Both the position numbers and the translations under genes were made by a program. A stretch of 64,000 nt of DNA from Amoebidium appalachense (lineage: Eukaryota > Ichthyosporea): the NCBI GenBank assembly GCA_963693365.1, contig CAVNZM010000008.1:7440001-7504000 (forward strand), written 5' to 3'. The stretch's first letter is position 1, and the number at the start of each line of letters is the position of its first letter. Positions 21,773-44,559 of the stretch are shown here, one piece after another. The notes beneath the pieces were generated by a model. It was not told the DNA's origin. It saw only the letters and a program-made list of their open reading frames with translations, and ran no database searches.

Positions 21773-22089
21773 ACACAGACATGCGCACACACAGACCTGC
21801 ATTATACGTTCACTTTTTTTCAGCCTTGAATCCCCCCCCCCCCCCCCCCCCCCCCCCCATTTCACCGGTAGCTTCACCACCACGTGCTTCTGCTTTGTGT
21901 TAGTATTGCCTCTTGTTTTCTGCCCCAGTTTTTTTTAAGGATAAGTGATGTGGTGATTCTTCGTGGTGGTGGGGGGGGGAAAAGAAGGAGAGGGGAGAGG
22001 GGAGGTGGGGGGGAGGGGAGGGGGGTTAGAAACGGAACTGACACGAGTATTCCTTGCAGAGGACGTTCGAGACAAAAACGGTGGTGTGA
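11714..22089 (+). CDS. TMED2: p24/TMED2-like cargo receptor (GOLD-domain protein)
   Basis: Type I membrane protein of COPI/COPII vesicles. Eight phase-consistent exons: 11714-11827, 13108-13194, 15958-16002, 17020-17066, 18795-18895, 20324-20431, 21140-21234 and 22060-22089 (TGA 22087-22089), giving 208 residues, close to the usual 200. Signal peptide about residues 1-24; GOLD domain with [20 protein letters not shown] and [12 protein letters not shown]; its two luminal cysteines (C39, C100) are the expected disulfide pair. A coiled coil follows ([20 protein letters not shown]), then the membrane span at about 176-198. The DSETE..KL..M and STNTKVVYW signatures match the p24-beta (TMED2) subfamily. 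The cytosolic tail is [10 protein letters not shown]: the first Phe of the usual FF pair is Thr and the basic RR before VV is absent. Introns are long and repeat-filled (11828-22059). Confidence 0.9.
11939..12226. repeat. (GA)n followed by degenerate (GT)n
   Basis: In intron 1 of the TMED2-like gene, preceded by G-rich purine sequence starting close to the exon 1 donor. Confidence 0.95.
12490..13065. repeat. G-, CA-, CT-, C- and T-runs
   Basis: Compound simple sequence in intron 1: poly(G) 12490-12530, (CA)n 12648-12673, CT/C blocks 12760-12985, T run 13011-13023 and G runs to 13065. Confidence 0.95.
14090..14336 (+). repeat. dispersed intronic repeat, copy 1
   Basis: The element starts with GCATAAGCAACCCTGCTCGT, continues through GTCGAAACTCGG and TGAGGATGGGCTCTGC, and ends in a CGCATTCAA followed by poly(C). 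It recurs at 15230-15471, 20013-20287 (more diverged), as 3' parts at 15500-15598, 16400-16497 and 17085-17207, and inverted at 39500-39640. Confidence 0.85.
15230..15471 (+). repeat. dispersed intronic repeat, copy 2
   Basis: Nearly identical to copy 1, of which it is the tandem-duplication partner. A further diverged 3' part (ATGATGGGCTCTGC ... TTCGTACTCTGTG) follows at about 15500-15598. Confidence 0.85.
15724..15892. repeat. (CA)n with C runs
   Basis: (CA)n 15724-15787, then mixed CA and C runs just upstream of exon 3 of the TMED2-like gene. Confidence 0.95.
16400..16497 (+). repeat. dispersed intronic repeat, diverged 3' part
   Basis: Contains TGCAGTCTGCATTGTGTTGT and ends in TATGGCGCATTCAA before poly(C), the same order as the 3' part of copies 1 and 2. 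It lies in intron 3 of the TMED2-like gene. Confidence 0.7.
17085..17207 (+). repeat. dispersed intronic repeat, 3' part
   Basis: Essentially identical over about 120 bases to 14215-14336, beginning at ATGACGTGGGCCCCCCCTGA and ending CGCATTCAAA before poly(C). It starts 18 bases after the exon 4 donor of the TMED2-like gene. Confidence 0.9.
17226..17687. repeat. compound (CA)n with an internal duplication
   Basis: (CA)n arrays separated by two copies of GCAGATACAGACACCAACAG.. at about 17444 and 17581, a local duplication of about 137 bases. Confidence 0.95.
17860..18540. mobile_element. fold-back (long inverted repeat) element
   Basis: Two arms of roughly 300-330 bases are imperfect reverse complements around a centre near 18195. 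Matching blocks include AAAATTGGCAGAA and AGCCGTTTTGTTCGCCT against 18215-18300, TGGCTCACC..ATACGTAA against about 18405-18430, and CCAATCGCGC against GTGATTGGGC. It lies in intron 4 of the TMED2-like gene. There is no transposase, so this is a non-autonomous MITE-like element or an inverted duplication. Confidence 0.75.
18627..18794. repeat. (CA)n ending at a 3' splice site
   Basis: Degenerate then pure CA repeat whose last CACAG is the acceptor of exon 18795-18895. Confidence 0.95.
18911..19512. repeat. poly(C), (CT)n, (CA)n and poly(G)
   Basis: Starts 15 bases after the donor of exon 18795-18895. (CT)n spans 19202-19390, (CA)n 19446-19487, G run to 19512. Confidence 0.95.
20013..20287 (+). 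repeat. dispersed intronic repeat, diverged full copy
   Basis: Keeps GCATAAGCAACCCTGCTCGT, GATCAAGACGGGT, GGTCGAAACTC and CTGAGGATGGGCTCTGCTTA, with about 20-25 percent divergence by eye, in intron 5 of the TMED2-like gene just upstream of exon 6. Confidence 0.8.
20434..20530. repeat. (GT)n starting at a donor site
   Basis: The exon 6 donor GTACGT runs straight into about 90 bases of GT. Confidence 0.95.
21240..21430 (+). repeat. GGGCACACACAC/GGGCACATGCACACAC minisatellite
   Basis: Starts about five bases after the exon 7 donor (GTACGTG) of the TMED2-like gene. Units of 12 and 16 bases alternate, ending in GGGCACAGGGACAGGCACAG. (GA)n at about 21500-21570 and (CA)n at 21719-21768 follow in the same intron. 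Confidence 0.9.
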
Positions 22090-22152
22090 CGGACGATAGA
22101 GGCTGGCACAAAGAGTGGTGAAAGGCCGATGTGGCTTTTGTTTCATGGCGTT

Positions 22153-22225
22153 TTTTTTTTTTTTTTTTTTTTTTTTTATTTATTATTGTTTGTTTGTTTG
22201 TTTGTTTGTTTGTTTGTTCGTTTGT

Positions 22226-22297
<72 letters not shown>
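22153..22297. repeat. T-run, (GTTT)n and 80-base poly(G)
   Basis: One of the longest poly(G) runs here (about 22218-22297, near-pure), preceded by eight GTTT units. Confidence 0.95.
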
Positions 22298-22298
<1 letters not shown>

Positions 22299-22420
22299 GT
22301 TCTTGGTAAACTTAACCGAAGTATATAGTCGAGGTTTCGAAGCGACATGCACGTTCTCCATATGCATGTGGCCTTATAAGTAAGTATGTAGGTAGGCTGA
22401 GTGTGTGTTGTACTCGTTGC

Positions 22421-22426
22421 ATTAAA
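22421..22426 (+). terminator. possible poly(A) signal for the TMED2-like gene
   Basis: ATTAAA lies about 330 bases after the TGA, beyond a poly(T)/(GTTT)n/poly(G) block. It is the nearest canonical or near-canonical hexamer I see downstream. Confidence 0.3.
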
Positions 22427-22739
22427 TATTAATATCATTAGACCGTTATGGTTTGGTCACAAGGATTATACCTTGTAGTCACTTAACCCCGCTAGCCCAA
22501 ATTCATTAAGTTATGTTGGGAGTGGTGGTTTCAAAAACAGTACTTCAGTCCTGACTCCTAGTGGAATGGTGACTGTGTCAATATTCTTCCGGGATCTCTT
22601 TTTATGGCAATTGATAGGTGACGCCCCAAAAAAGAGATCACCCCATATGTGGGCAACTCTAACCATGAAGCGACCTGACAGTCCGAAGATGGCGCCATAT
22701 TGAAATGACTAAACATTTCATGCAAAGGTAGAGTGCCTC

Positions 22740-22780
<41 letters not shown>

Positions 22781-24315
22781 ACCCCCCACCCAAAAAAAAA
22801 AAAAAAAAAAAAAAAAAATCAACCACCACCACCCCCACGGCATGCAAGGGAACGGTCACCCCCCTTGCAGCAATCCGAAAACTTATATACCAACTTTGTT
22901 GAGTTATGTTTTCAGCTAAACACATCTATTAAGATGAGAAGGCGCATGCAGGCATGACGTTTGCCTGCGTGTTCATCGTGCATGATGCCGTCCTGCCAAG
23001 TTACAAACAGCAAAACCTGAAAGGGAGGCGTGAGTGCCTCTGGCGTCGGATTAATTGACTTGCAGGCCGACTTTATTTGCATAACAGAAACGTGCGTGTT
23101 TGGCGTGGGGCTCGACTGCCGGCTTAGTGGCGTCCAGTGGCAAACACGTGTACACTAGCAGGCGTATGGAGATCAACATCCATGTTTATAACGTGACCCT
23201 TACATCATCACAACGGCTAATAAACCTCGAATTGTTTGTGTGTACATGTTATAACCACGTTTTGCTACAGCTTAAACATTATGTGTGGTTTATCTCTCTA
23301 ATAAATCACCACCTTTAACCGTTATAGATTGATGTGCGATTTGTGCCCCGTAAAGGTTTGAGTGTGGGCGTGAGTGTGCATGAATGGGTCTTCTGAATGT
23401 GCGTGTGATTGGTGCGTGTGTGACTGTGCGTGCAGGTTTTTTGCGTGTCCACGTGTACACACGTGTACACGTGTGTGCGTGGGTGTGTGTCTGTGGCGAT
23501 CATGTGTGTGTGCACGTGTGTGTGTGTGTGTCACGGTGTGTATGTGTGCTTCTGTGTGTGCGTGTTTGTACGTGTTTAGGAGTGTGTTGTGTGTGTACGA
23601 CACTCACTCTGTGCATGCTGTGCATACTCGTGTGTGCACCGCTGGCTGCTGTACCCACTGTCTCGTAAAAACGGTCACTGAGAAAGTGAAAAAATGCCGC
23701 GCTCTTCAGGAATGTGAATAGTTATCCTCTGGAATTCATCCTGATGCGCGCCAATCAAATTCGATCCTCTGGTAAAACAATCGGCAAAGATGAGGGATTT
23801 TATTAATCTAAAATGGTTCAGCAGCTCTATTCCTGATTCGTTCAAGAAGTTCTTATATACTAGGGAGCACCCAACAAATACGACTCCTATTTCTGGAATA
23901 AGTATAATGCGTAGGCCAAATTGGGTTGGGCGAATATTAACTATATGCAAGTGCAACTATAGAATCTCGTAGCTGAATACTTGCTGCTTGGGCATACGAT
24001 GATATATTGTACAGGTATTGTGCAACTGCAGCAGTAACAGCATGTGAGTCAGGGCCTGTGACGTCACTGTCAGGCTCGTTAGCTGCTGTTTATTGGTTAC
24101 AGATCACGTAGATGCTGGGCCATGCAAAAATTCCTGTTTCTCGTCCTTGGACTGACACGCACACAACCTTGAAACAGCTTCACTGCTTCAGGCACCGCTC
24201 ACTGCCCGTTCAGCGCCGGTCGTAAACACAACGCACGTGAACCACCCCAAAAACATCGAAAAAAGTCTTACAAAAACCCCATTTTCTCTATTTACATAAC
24301 CCCACACCACTCACC

Positions 24316-26219
24316 ATGCGTCTGTCACTCACCCTTGCGCTTCTAGCGGTTCTTTCCGCTTTTGTGGTAGCCCAAGATGAACTTCCCGAGGAGGCCGACC
24401 TTGGCGCGGCACCGGATGATTTCAGCGGTGACCTCGATGTCGGGGGCGCAGCCCCGGCCGGAGGTGTCGGTGCAGGACCAGAGGAGTTTACACCTGAGGG
24501 AGCTGGGGTAGCCGAGGGGGCTGGTGTAGCGGAAGATGCAGGCGCGGCTGATGCCCCAGCCGATGCGCCAGTAGTTGACAAGGCAGCCGATGCCCCTGCG
24601 CCAGCCCCTGCCCCAGCCCCGGTGGTGCCTACGCTGAGAACCGCTACCGCTGCTGCACCGGCACCGGCACCGGCACCGGAACCGGTCGCGGCTGCGCCTG
24701 TCCCCGTGCTTAAGGTTGTTGATGCGGCACCTGCGGCTGCGGCAGCAGGAGGTAAGTGTGAGATGGAGTATACTGGGTGGTGTGTGTCACTGCACGTGAT
24801 TGCTTGGTGGTGTTGTTGCCGCGTGATGTTTTCTTGAGTGCATGTGGTTGCTTGGTGGTGTTGTTGCCGCAGGATATTTTCTTGAGTGCAAAGGCGCTGG
24901 TGTGTTTTTTTTCTCGGTGTTTTCGTCACATCATGTAGAGAGAGATGCAGGTCACAGTCAGGGTGTATTTTAGGGCTTTCCCCGCTCTTGGGGGCTGGAG
25001 CTGATGTCCAACTGCATCCCTGCAACCTACGAGCCTTGTGAACCGCCATTGCTCAGTATTTGTTTCAAAGGCTATCCTGTGCACTTGATTCCCCCACAGT
25101 AACACTTGTTTTCGCAACCGTAAACGACACAGGCATGATCAGTGCACTCACAGAACCTGCAGCTGCCTTTTCACGCATTGCCGAAATCCTGTTTTTTTTA
25201 TTTATTAATTCATCAGGATCCGATAGACTGTCCACACGTGATTGCATGGGCACATATACAATCCGGACATAATTGCACCTGTCGTTAAAATCATAAAGCA
25301 ACACACTCATGGTTCATCTCACAAACACCACCATATTCCCTCACCCCTTGTCATTCACACAAACTCCCTCCTCCTTTCCTGATAACCTTTTTACCCCCCC
25401 CTCCCCTCCTCCCCCCCCTCTCCCTCCTCCCTCCTCCTCCTCCTCCTCCTCCCCTCCTACCCAACAAATAAAGACCTCCCACCCGCCACCCCTGGGGAGC
25501 TTGCACAGGCAGACGTTGCCCTGCCCCCTCCACCCCTGGTCACAGCTGCACCGGCACCGGCACCGGCACCCGGTGAGTGTTTTAGCTCATATGGAAATGT
25601 TGGTTCCTGATGAGGTTGGAGAAGATGAGTGTGGAGTGCTTTTGTCTCATGGTCTCTCTCGTACTCTATGATGGATGCTTGTCTCGATGCTGGATATCTG
25701 AAGAAAGGAAAATGGGAAAGAAACGAAAAACGAGAAAAGTAATAGGAATGGTCTTCGTCGGTAACCTTTTTTTTTGTAAGGGTTGCACCGAGTGTATATA
25801 ATCGGGCTTCGTTTCAGGAGTCACAAGCCATGCCGGGGGGCAGCTACCGGGTCATCACGATATTTGAAAGAAAAGCACGGGATTTTTTTCAGAAACCGCG
25901 ATAATGAATGTTGTTATGCTTCCATTCCCGACAAATGTTGCATGCATCGGTGTGGGTATTCTGGCGGATACTAAAACGTTCCAATGTCATCTTCACTATA
26001 CTTGCATTCTTACTGTGTTTTGCACTCTTTCCTGCCACTCCCCACCTCCCCTCCCCCCCTCCCCCCCCCCCCCTCCACCACCCTCGTCGCATTTCCTTCC
26101 TTGGTCACACATGTGTAAACCGAAAGCGTGTGTATGCATGCACGTGCGTGCGTGTGCGTGTGCTTTGTGTTAAATCCACTCCAACAGCATAGATTTATCG
26201 GCCTTTGTAAATTTTGGGA

Positions 26220-26257
<38 letters not shown>

Positions 26258-27106
26258 GGAAACAATCAGGAAAGGCTAAGTGGGCGCACGTATGGGTTAC
26301 AAACATGGGCCAGGCAACATTTTTTTATTTCCGGGCAAGTAAGCACGGACGTATGAAAGTCCCGGGATGTTGGAGGTAGAGGGAGGGGGAGGGGGTTGGA
26401 AAGGGGAGGGTGCCATGGCCTTTTTTCAATTACTTAATGAACCCATTGTTTAGATATCACCCCTCACTCATCTCACCCCTCTCCCACTCACTCACTCACT
26501 AACCCCTTATCCTTCCACATGCAGCACCCACAATCACCACCGCCACGCCCCTTAAAGTTGCCCCCGCCCCCGCTCCGGCTGCTCCCACCGATCTCGCCGA
26601 CGATCCCGCCGTTGACGGTGAAGCGCCTCCCGTCACCGACACAGGAGCGGGTGACGTCACTCCTGCCATCGAAGAACCGGTTGCCGGTGAAGGAGCCGCC
26701 GATGATTTTGCCCCTGGCGCCGCGGCCGTCGACGATACACCCGCGGCCCCGGCCCCAGCCCCAACCCCCTGCTCCTCTCCCTGCTGGAGTAGCGGCGGCT
26801 CCAAAGGTGGTTCTTTTGAACGCACCTGCACCCCCCGCTCCCGCCCCGGCTCCGGTGGTGGTGGCAGAACCGCCTAAGATTCTTGCTAATGCACCCGTTG
26901 CCGATAATGCGGATGTTGCTACGCCTCCTAGTGTTGTGGCTGCGCCCCCTGCCGGCACTGCGACGAATGCCCCCCCTGCTGGCGTGGGCGCGGCTTTTGC
27001 TGGAAATAAGCATGGTATTGCTAGTACCGTACCTAAGGATGGGGTGTTCCCAAGGGTGGGTTTGCTGAAGGCTGCGGGTTTTGAGCGCAAACACAATAAG
27101 GCGTAA
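24316..27106 (+). CDS. secreted Ala/Pro-rich protein (one frame break in exon 3)
   Basis: Exons 24316-24751, 25474-25572 and 26525-27106 join in phase 1. The start follows CACTCACC and opens a clean signal peptide (MRLSLTLALLAVLSAFVVAQ, cleavage near AQ|DE). The mature chain is Ala, Pro, Val, Asp and Glu with blocks of (AP)n, many Gly and almost no Lys or aromatics, a composition of wall or matrix proteins. The C-terminus turns basic (KAAGFERKHNKA). In exon 3 the Ala/Pro/Asp-type reading runs in one frame to about 26760, then continues in the frame one base further on to the TAA at 27104-27106. In the first frame a stop occurs at about 26875. Either one extra base sits in the C-rich stretch near 26755-26770, or a short intron (about 26681-26757, weak GTTGCC donor) is spliced. 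No family is recognised. Confidence 0.75.
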
Positions 27107-27716
27107 GGTTTGTGCGCACGTGTTGTTTGATAAAAACTCGATGTTTGGCGAACCCAAAGGTTAGCAAGTTTTCATAGGCAAAAATAACTCAGTAACAAGG
27201 GGTATAGGCTCGTTGTAACAGTCGATGTTGTAACCGCGTATAAGAGACCAGGTATGTGGCTGGGTGGGGAGGAATGTCTCATACCTTTACACGGTTAAAC
27301 TGCTGCGTGCTAGTTAATAATAACATATATGCACGTGCATGGCCTTGCTAAAGGTGACCCGTATTTTACCTTGTCTAAAAGAGTAATGTTTCAGCCAAAT
27401 GGTGGTCAAGTACGGATAACAATTTATATATCATACGGCCTCTTTGAGGAAGCCAAGTTATCATGTAATAATTGAGCTTACAGTTATATATAAGCCAGTC
27501 ATTGAAGTGTTGCCCAGTATTTATTATTTGTTTTTTGGTTATGCAACGAATGTGTCGATAAAATATATCTCCCAAGCATGGTACACATCCGTCTTTACAA
27601 TGACACTTGAACAAAGGATTTATCCAAGCACCCCCTTCCATGGCCAGGGAAGGTGGAATTGCGGGTTTGGTGGTTATAGGGTGCCATCTAATTCACATGT
27701 AGATACAACACTGATA

Positions 27717-27747
<31 letters not shown>

Positions 27748-27892
27748 TCGAGCTGAAAAGAAGTGTTGGATGATGACTCTTTTCAAGTACCTTGGAGTGG
27801 AAACATGGTTATCACATTTGTTGCCTCTGGAGATATTACAGAGGTACTATGATACGGCCGGGCGTGCAAATTCGATGCTCAAGTTGTACTAC

Positions 27893-27935
<43 letters not shown>

Positions 27936-28143
27936 GCAAAGAAAAAAAGAAAGAAAAAGAAAGATAGAAAGGAACACGCGCACGCACACGCGCACAGCCT
28001 GGCATATGTATGCTTCACATGCGTTGTCTACGCACACACATATACACGACCAGCACCACCGCCAGTGTCTCACGTCCACACACACAGACGTGTACAGCCC
28101 GACTGAGGCACACCGTGTTCCACACCCGAGTTTTATTAAATAT

Positions 28144-28177
28144 TATAATTATTATTATTATCATTATTATTATCATT

Positions 28178-28231
<54 letters not shown>
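28144..28231. repeat. (ATT)n trinucleotide array with ATC variants
   Basis: ATT units with interspersed ATC, becoming pure (ATT)n from about 28190. Confidence 0.95.
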
Positions 28232-28357
28232 TGTCCCGTTTAAATTAATTTGGTCCAAGGAGGAATTCAAACCCCCCCGGGGGCCACATAGGAACCATGT
28301 ACCGTCTTCCACACAGCACCGACTGTACGTACACTAGTTAGGGTGCTATAGGTGCAA

Positions 28358-28441
28358 TCATCTATATGTAAGCTAACATCATCTATATGTAAGCTAACAT
28401 CATCTATATGTAAGCTATCATCATCTATATGTAAGCTAACG
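28358..28441 (+). repeat. 21-bp minisatellite, four copies
   Basis: Four consecutive copies of ATCATCTATATGTAAGCTAAC; the third copy ends CTATC. Confidence 0.95.
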
Positions 28442-29123
28442 CACAGTTGCTAAACCTAACTTCTAGCTCAGGGTTTACACCCCAGCCTCGTTGGTGAGGG
28501 GGCCAGAGATAGTAAGCTCCTTTTATTAAAAAAAAATAAAGAAATAGTTCTTCTTCCCAAGAGCTAAGGCTAAAACGGACCATATTATGATTATAATAGT
28601 AGGCTATGTATCAGTAGCGTAATGAAGAGCTGTTCAAGTGGACAAGAATTATAATGCAACCAAGATGATCGACATCTGCATACGATTTATGTCTTTATTT
28701 GTGCGGTTTAAAATTCAAAAAATTGATACGTGTTATTAACTCGATACGTCTACAATCCGCTGATCTCGAAGTTATGAATTCGAACGTTGAACATGATTCG
28801 ATTTGTGCTCTTATCAACGGTTGCCGACCGTGTCGGGGCCGCTTCAAATGTAAAACTTTAAGTGCCGAGGTCCTTAAAAAATGGCACTCCGACCATAAAC
28901 ACAGCCAACTAGGCCAAGAAGAAATTTTTAAAAAAGGCTGAAGGGTTGTTGCGGGTTGCCCGGGGGGGGGGGGGGGGGGGGTTATGTGTATGTAGATAAT
29001 AAGGGACGTCTTCGCGAATTCGCGGCAGACTGCAAATGCAAAGGAAAAACTTTTGAAGCTTCAAAAAAAAAAAAAAGAAAAGGCGTTGTGTGCGTGTGTG
29101 TATATATCTGTGCGTGTGTGTGT

Positions 29124-29181
<58 letters not shown>

Positions 29182-29798
29182 AGATAAGCACTCAAATGCC
29201 ATCAGAGAGAACCAGGGTGCTAATACGTAATGATCAGGGGCCAGCCCTTATCTTTATTGAATCCCTCATAGACAATACATTGCAAGCCCACAAAAATATC
29301 ATCAGAAATGACGCCGCCGATTTAATCTCGTTTAAAGTACACACAAAACGTGGTCTCTTTATGTGGGTTCGAATACATTGGAGAAAGGTTCATTGGACAC
29401 TTCCACCCTTCTCAGGCCTTTTGTTGTTGTATTTCGTTGCAATTAGACGATAAAAGCTGATTTACTCAATCGCAAACCCACATGCCCGATCTTAGATTTC
29501 GGCATATTCAGTTGGCTTCTCAGCCTACACGACTAATACTTTCGCACAAGCTCCCTTTTTTCTTTGAACAATTAAACCGGAACCTTAAGATTGTGCACCA
29601 TCTATGGCAAATGCCTAAAAAAAAATAAAAAATGCAATGTATAGGCAAAATCCAATCACTGCGCCCAGGGACACTGAAGTGTCTTGAAATGGCCGATGGA
29701 TGACGTTGGCCGTGACGTCAGCATGACGTGATAGTGACCTCACACTTACGTCACCGGGGGGGGGGGGGGGGGGGAGGGGGGATTGCCGACATAAGACC

Positions 29799-42445
<12,647 letters not shown>

Positions 42446-42529
42446 TTCAAAAAATGACACCCTGTCACTCCCCCCTCCCCCCTCCCCCCCCTCCCCCCCC
42501 CCCCCCTCCCCCCTCCAATCCTGTTTGAA

Positions 42530-42561
<32 letters not shown>

Positions 42562-43255
42562 AACTTCCCCCCCTTCCCCGCCTCGCCCCCCCACCAAAGT
42601 TAATTCCCCACCTTCCCCCCCCTCCCCCCTCCTCCCTCCCCCCTCCCCCCGCCCCACCTCCCTTCTCCTCCCTCTTCCTGTTGCCGCGAAGACTTTGGGG
42701 GCAACCTGCCTGGGGGGGGGGGGGGAGGGGGGAGTTGAAGGGTACGGGGGGAGTTCGAACCACCAACTGTTTTGAAGGAGGGTACCGGTGTGTGTGTGGG
42801 GGGGGGGGGGGGGGGGGGGAGGGGGTGGGGGAGGGTTGGGGTGGGGGGGAGGGAGGGGGTCGACCCACCACCCATATGGGAAGGAGCCTCTCTCCCCTCT
42901 GCCCTCCCCCCCCCCCCCCCCCCCCTCCCCCTTCCCCTTCCCCCATCCACAAGCGTACACATCCCCCCCCTCCCCCCCCCCCCACCCAAAAAAAAATAAA
43001 AATAAAGAAAGAAAGAAAGAAAAGAAAAGAAAACTAAGAATGTGGTTAGGGAGGGGGCAAAGGGTTTTCAACATTTACTACTAGCTTTCCGATGCAATCG
43101 AAAGTCAAATAGTAAACATGCAATGGGTGTGGGTAGGGGCACATGTTCATATTTAAGTGAGGTGTGTACACAAGAATATGTTGCTGTGCACACACAGACT
43201 GAGAGCAACTCACGGTCGAACAGACCAATATGAAGGTGGCAGATTGAAGTTGTCA

Positions 43256-43327
<72 letters not shown>

Positions 43328-43481
43328 CACACGCACACACACACACACACACTGTGACGCGCGCGCGCACGTGCATCAGAGAGAGACAGAGACAGACAGA
43401 GAGAGAGAGGGGGGGAGAAAGAAAAAGATAGAGGGGGGGGGGGGGGAGGAGAGAGAGAAAGCGGAACGTCGACAGAGGGAG

Positions 43482-43570
<89 letters not shown>

Positions 43571-43895
43571 AGAGAGAGAGAGAAAGCAGGACGAGGGGGA
43601 AGGGAGGGGGGGGGGGGGGGGGGGGGGCGGAGAGAGAGAGATGTACATATGGCATCATACTCACACCCCACGCTCACTGAGACCCGCAAGCATGCCCAGA
43701 CACACACAAACGCACTCGCGCACGCGCACATGTGCAAGCGCGCATACATACACGTGGACACATCGACTAAATTCGTTCACATACACATACATATATACAC
43801 ACACACATACATGTAGCTCATGCGCAGACACACACACATACACACACCCACACACACATGCACACACACACATTCGCGCGGGTGCGCACGCACAG

Positions 43896-43930
<35 letters not shown>

Positions 43931-44470
43931 AAATAACCCAAACAAGTAAAATTTTCAGATCAATAAGCTATGGCCCCTGAAAAACTAATATAATTAGCCC
44001 CTATTTTCAATGTACCAATGATCTTAATTTCAGTCACCCCCTGTACTGTTCAGATACGTGCGCCACACAGCTATGTGCTGTGCCCACAGCGTGTGTGTTC
44101 TGTTGGGCAATCTGCGAGTGTGCCACGTGCACCTGATACACTCGGCTCTGCTGGTGGTGTGCATGTGGAAACTTCGTGACCTTTAAACGTTTCCAAGAAT
44201 GTGCCGGCTTGCATGCATGTCTGTGCGTAAGTGCTTGTGTGCGTGTGTGGTAGTATGGATGGGTGTCTTCCGTGGCGTGTGTGCGTGCGTGTATTGTGTG
44301 TGTGTGTGCGTGTATGGTATGTGTGGAGGAGGAGAAGGACGTGTATGTGTGTTGTTAGAGGTGCACGGAAGTACTCTGTGTGCATCACTTGCACAGAGAG
44401 GAAGGAGTGGCCATGGGAGGGGGAGGAACTTCTGGAGAGGAGGGGAGGTGATACGGGGAGTCAGAGACCT
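42446..44470. other. intergenic region dominated by simple repeats
   Basis: Upstream of the ABC ATPase start: C-rich and G-rich runs at 42465-42990, an A-rich stretch, a unique block 43040-43255, (CA)n at 43259-43352, mixed GA/G tracts at 43380-43645, a degenerate CA region to 43895, poly(C) at 43897-43928 and a unique stretch 43940-44190. No coding exon is supported. GATTGG/CCAATC lies inside the putative first exon of the ABC ATPase gene (about 42427). Confidence 0.5.
43259..43645. repeat. (CA)n, GA/G blocks
   Basis: (CA)n 43259-43352; (GA)n 43487-43562; G run 43608-43627. Confidence 0.95.
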
Positions 44471-44474
44471 ACAG

Positions 44475-44483
44475 TATAAATAG
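44475..44483 (+). promoter_or_regulatory. TATA box
   Basis: TATAAATAG, a near-consensus TATA box on the plus strand, 33 bases upstream of an ATG (44516) that opens a short exon ending at a GTGAGT donor. Confidence 0.5.
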
Positions 44484-44515
44484 AAGGAGAGTGAGAGTGT
44501 GTGCTTGCGCGCATC

Positions 44516-44559
44516 ATGGTGTGCCACACAGACGCCTTAAGCATATCATACCGTGCTGA
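44516..44559 (+). CDS. possible first exon of an unidentified plus-strand gene
   Basis: ATG at 44516 in the context ATCATGG, 14 codons plus two bases, then a perfect GTGAGT donor at 44560. The TATA box just upstream supports it. The downstream exons could not be followed with confidence. A possible 15-nt microexon (45197-45211, TTACAG acceptor, GTATGC donor) keeps phase 2. Confidence 0.35.

Larger units (their letters stand above)
22090..24315. other. intergenic region without a supported gene
   Basis: Holds a T-run, a (GTTT)n block and an 80-base poly(G) at 22150-22297, a poly(C)/poly(A) block at 22742-22818, and a degenerate GT-rich stretch at 23350-23640. Unique sequence at 23675-23990 is open on both strands over about 60-90 codons but shows no recognised family. 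The last 300 bases before 24316 are probably the promoter of the Ala/Pro-rich gene; no TATA box is obvious. Confidence 0.5.
27107..29798. other. intergenic region with repeats, no supported gene
   Basis: Contains poly(C) at 27717-27745 and 27895-27933, an (ATT)n array, a 21-base minisatellite, a poly(G) at 28962-28980 and a (GT)n-poly(G) block at 29108-29180. Two short ORFs (28699-28941 and about 29200-29457, plus strand) have plausible composition but no recognised family or gene signals, so I do not call them. The part from about 29640 down is the likely 3' UTR of the ABC ATPase gene. Confidence 0.5.

Noticed and set aside
23675-23956. 93-codon open frame and an overlapping antisense frame
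   Set aside because: Both strands are open and neither shows a recognised family; AT-rich unique sequence can give this by chance.
24288-25049. 253-codon Ala/Ser/Gly-rich frame antisense to the Ala/Pro-rich gene
   Set aside because: Mirror of a GC-rich coding exon; no signal peptide, splice sites or independent evidence.
28699-28941. 80-codon open frame with several Cys and Lys
   Set aside because: No family recognised, no gene signals; next to poly(G).
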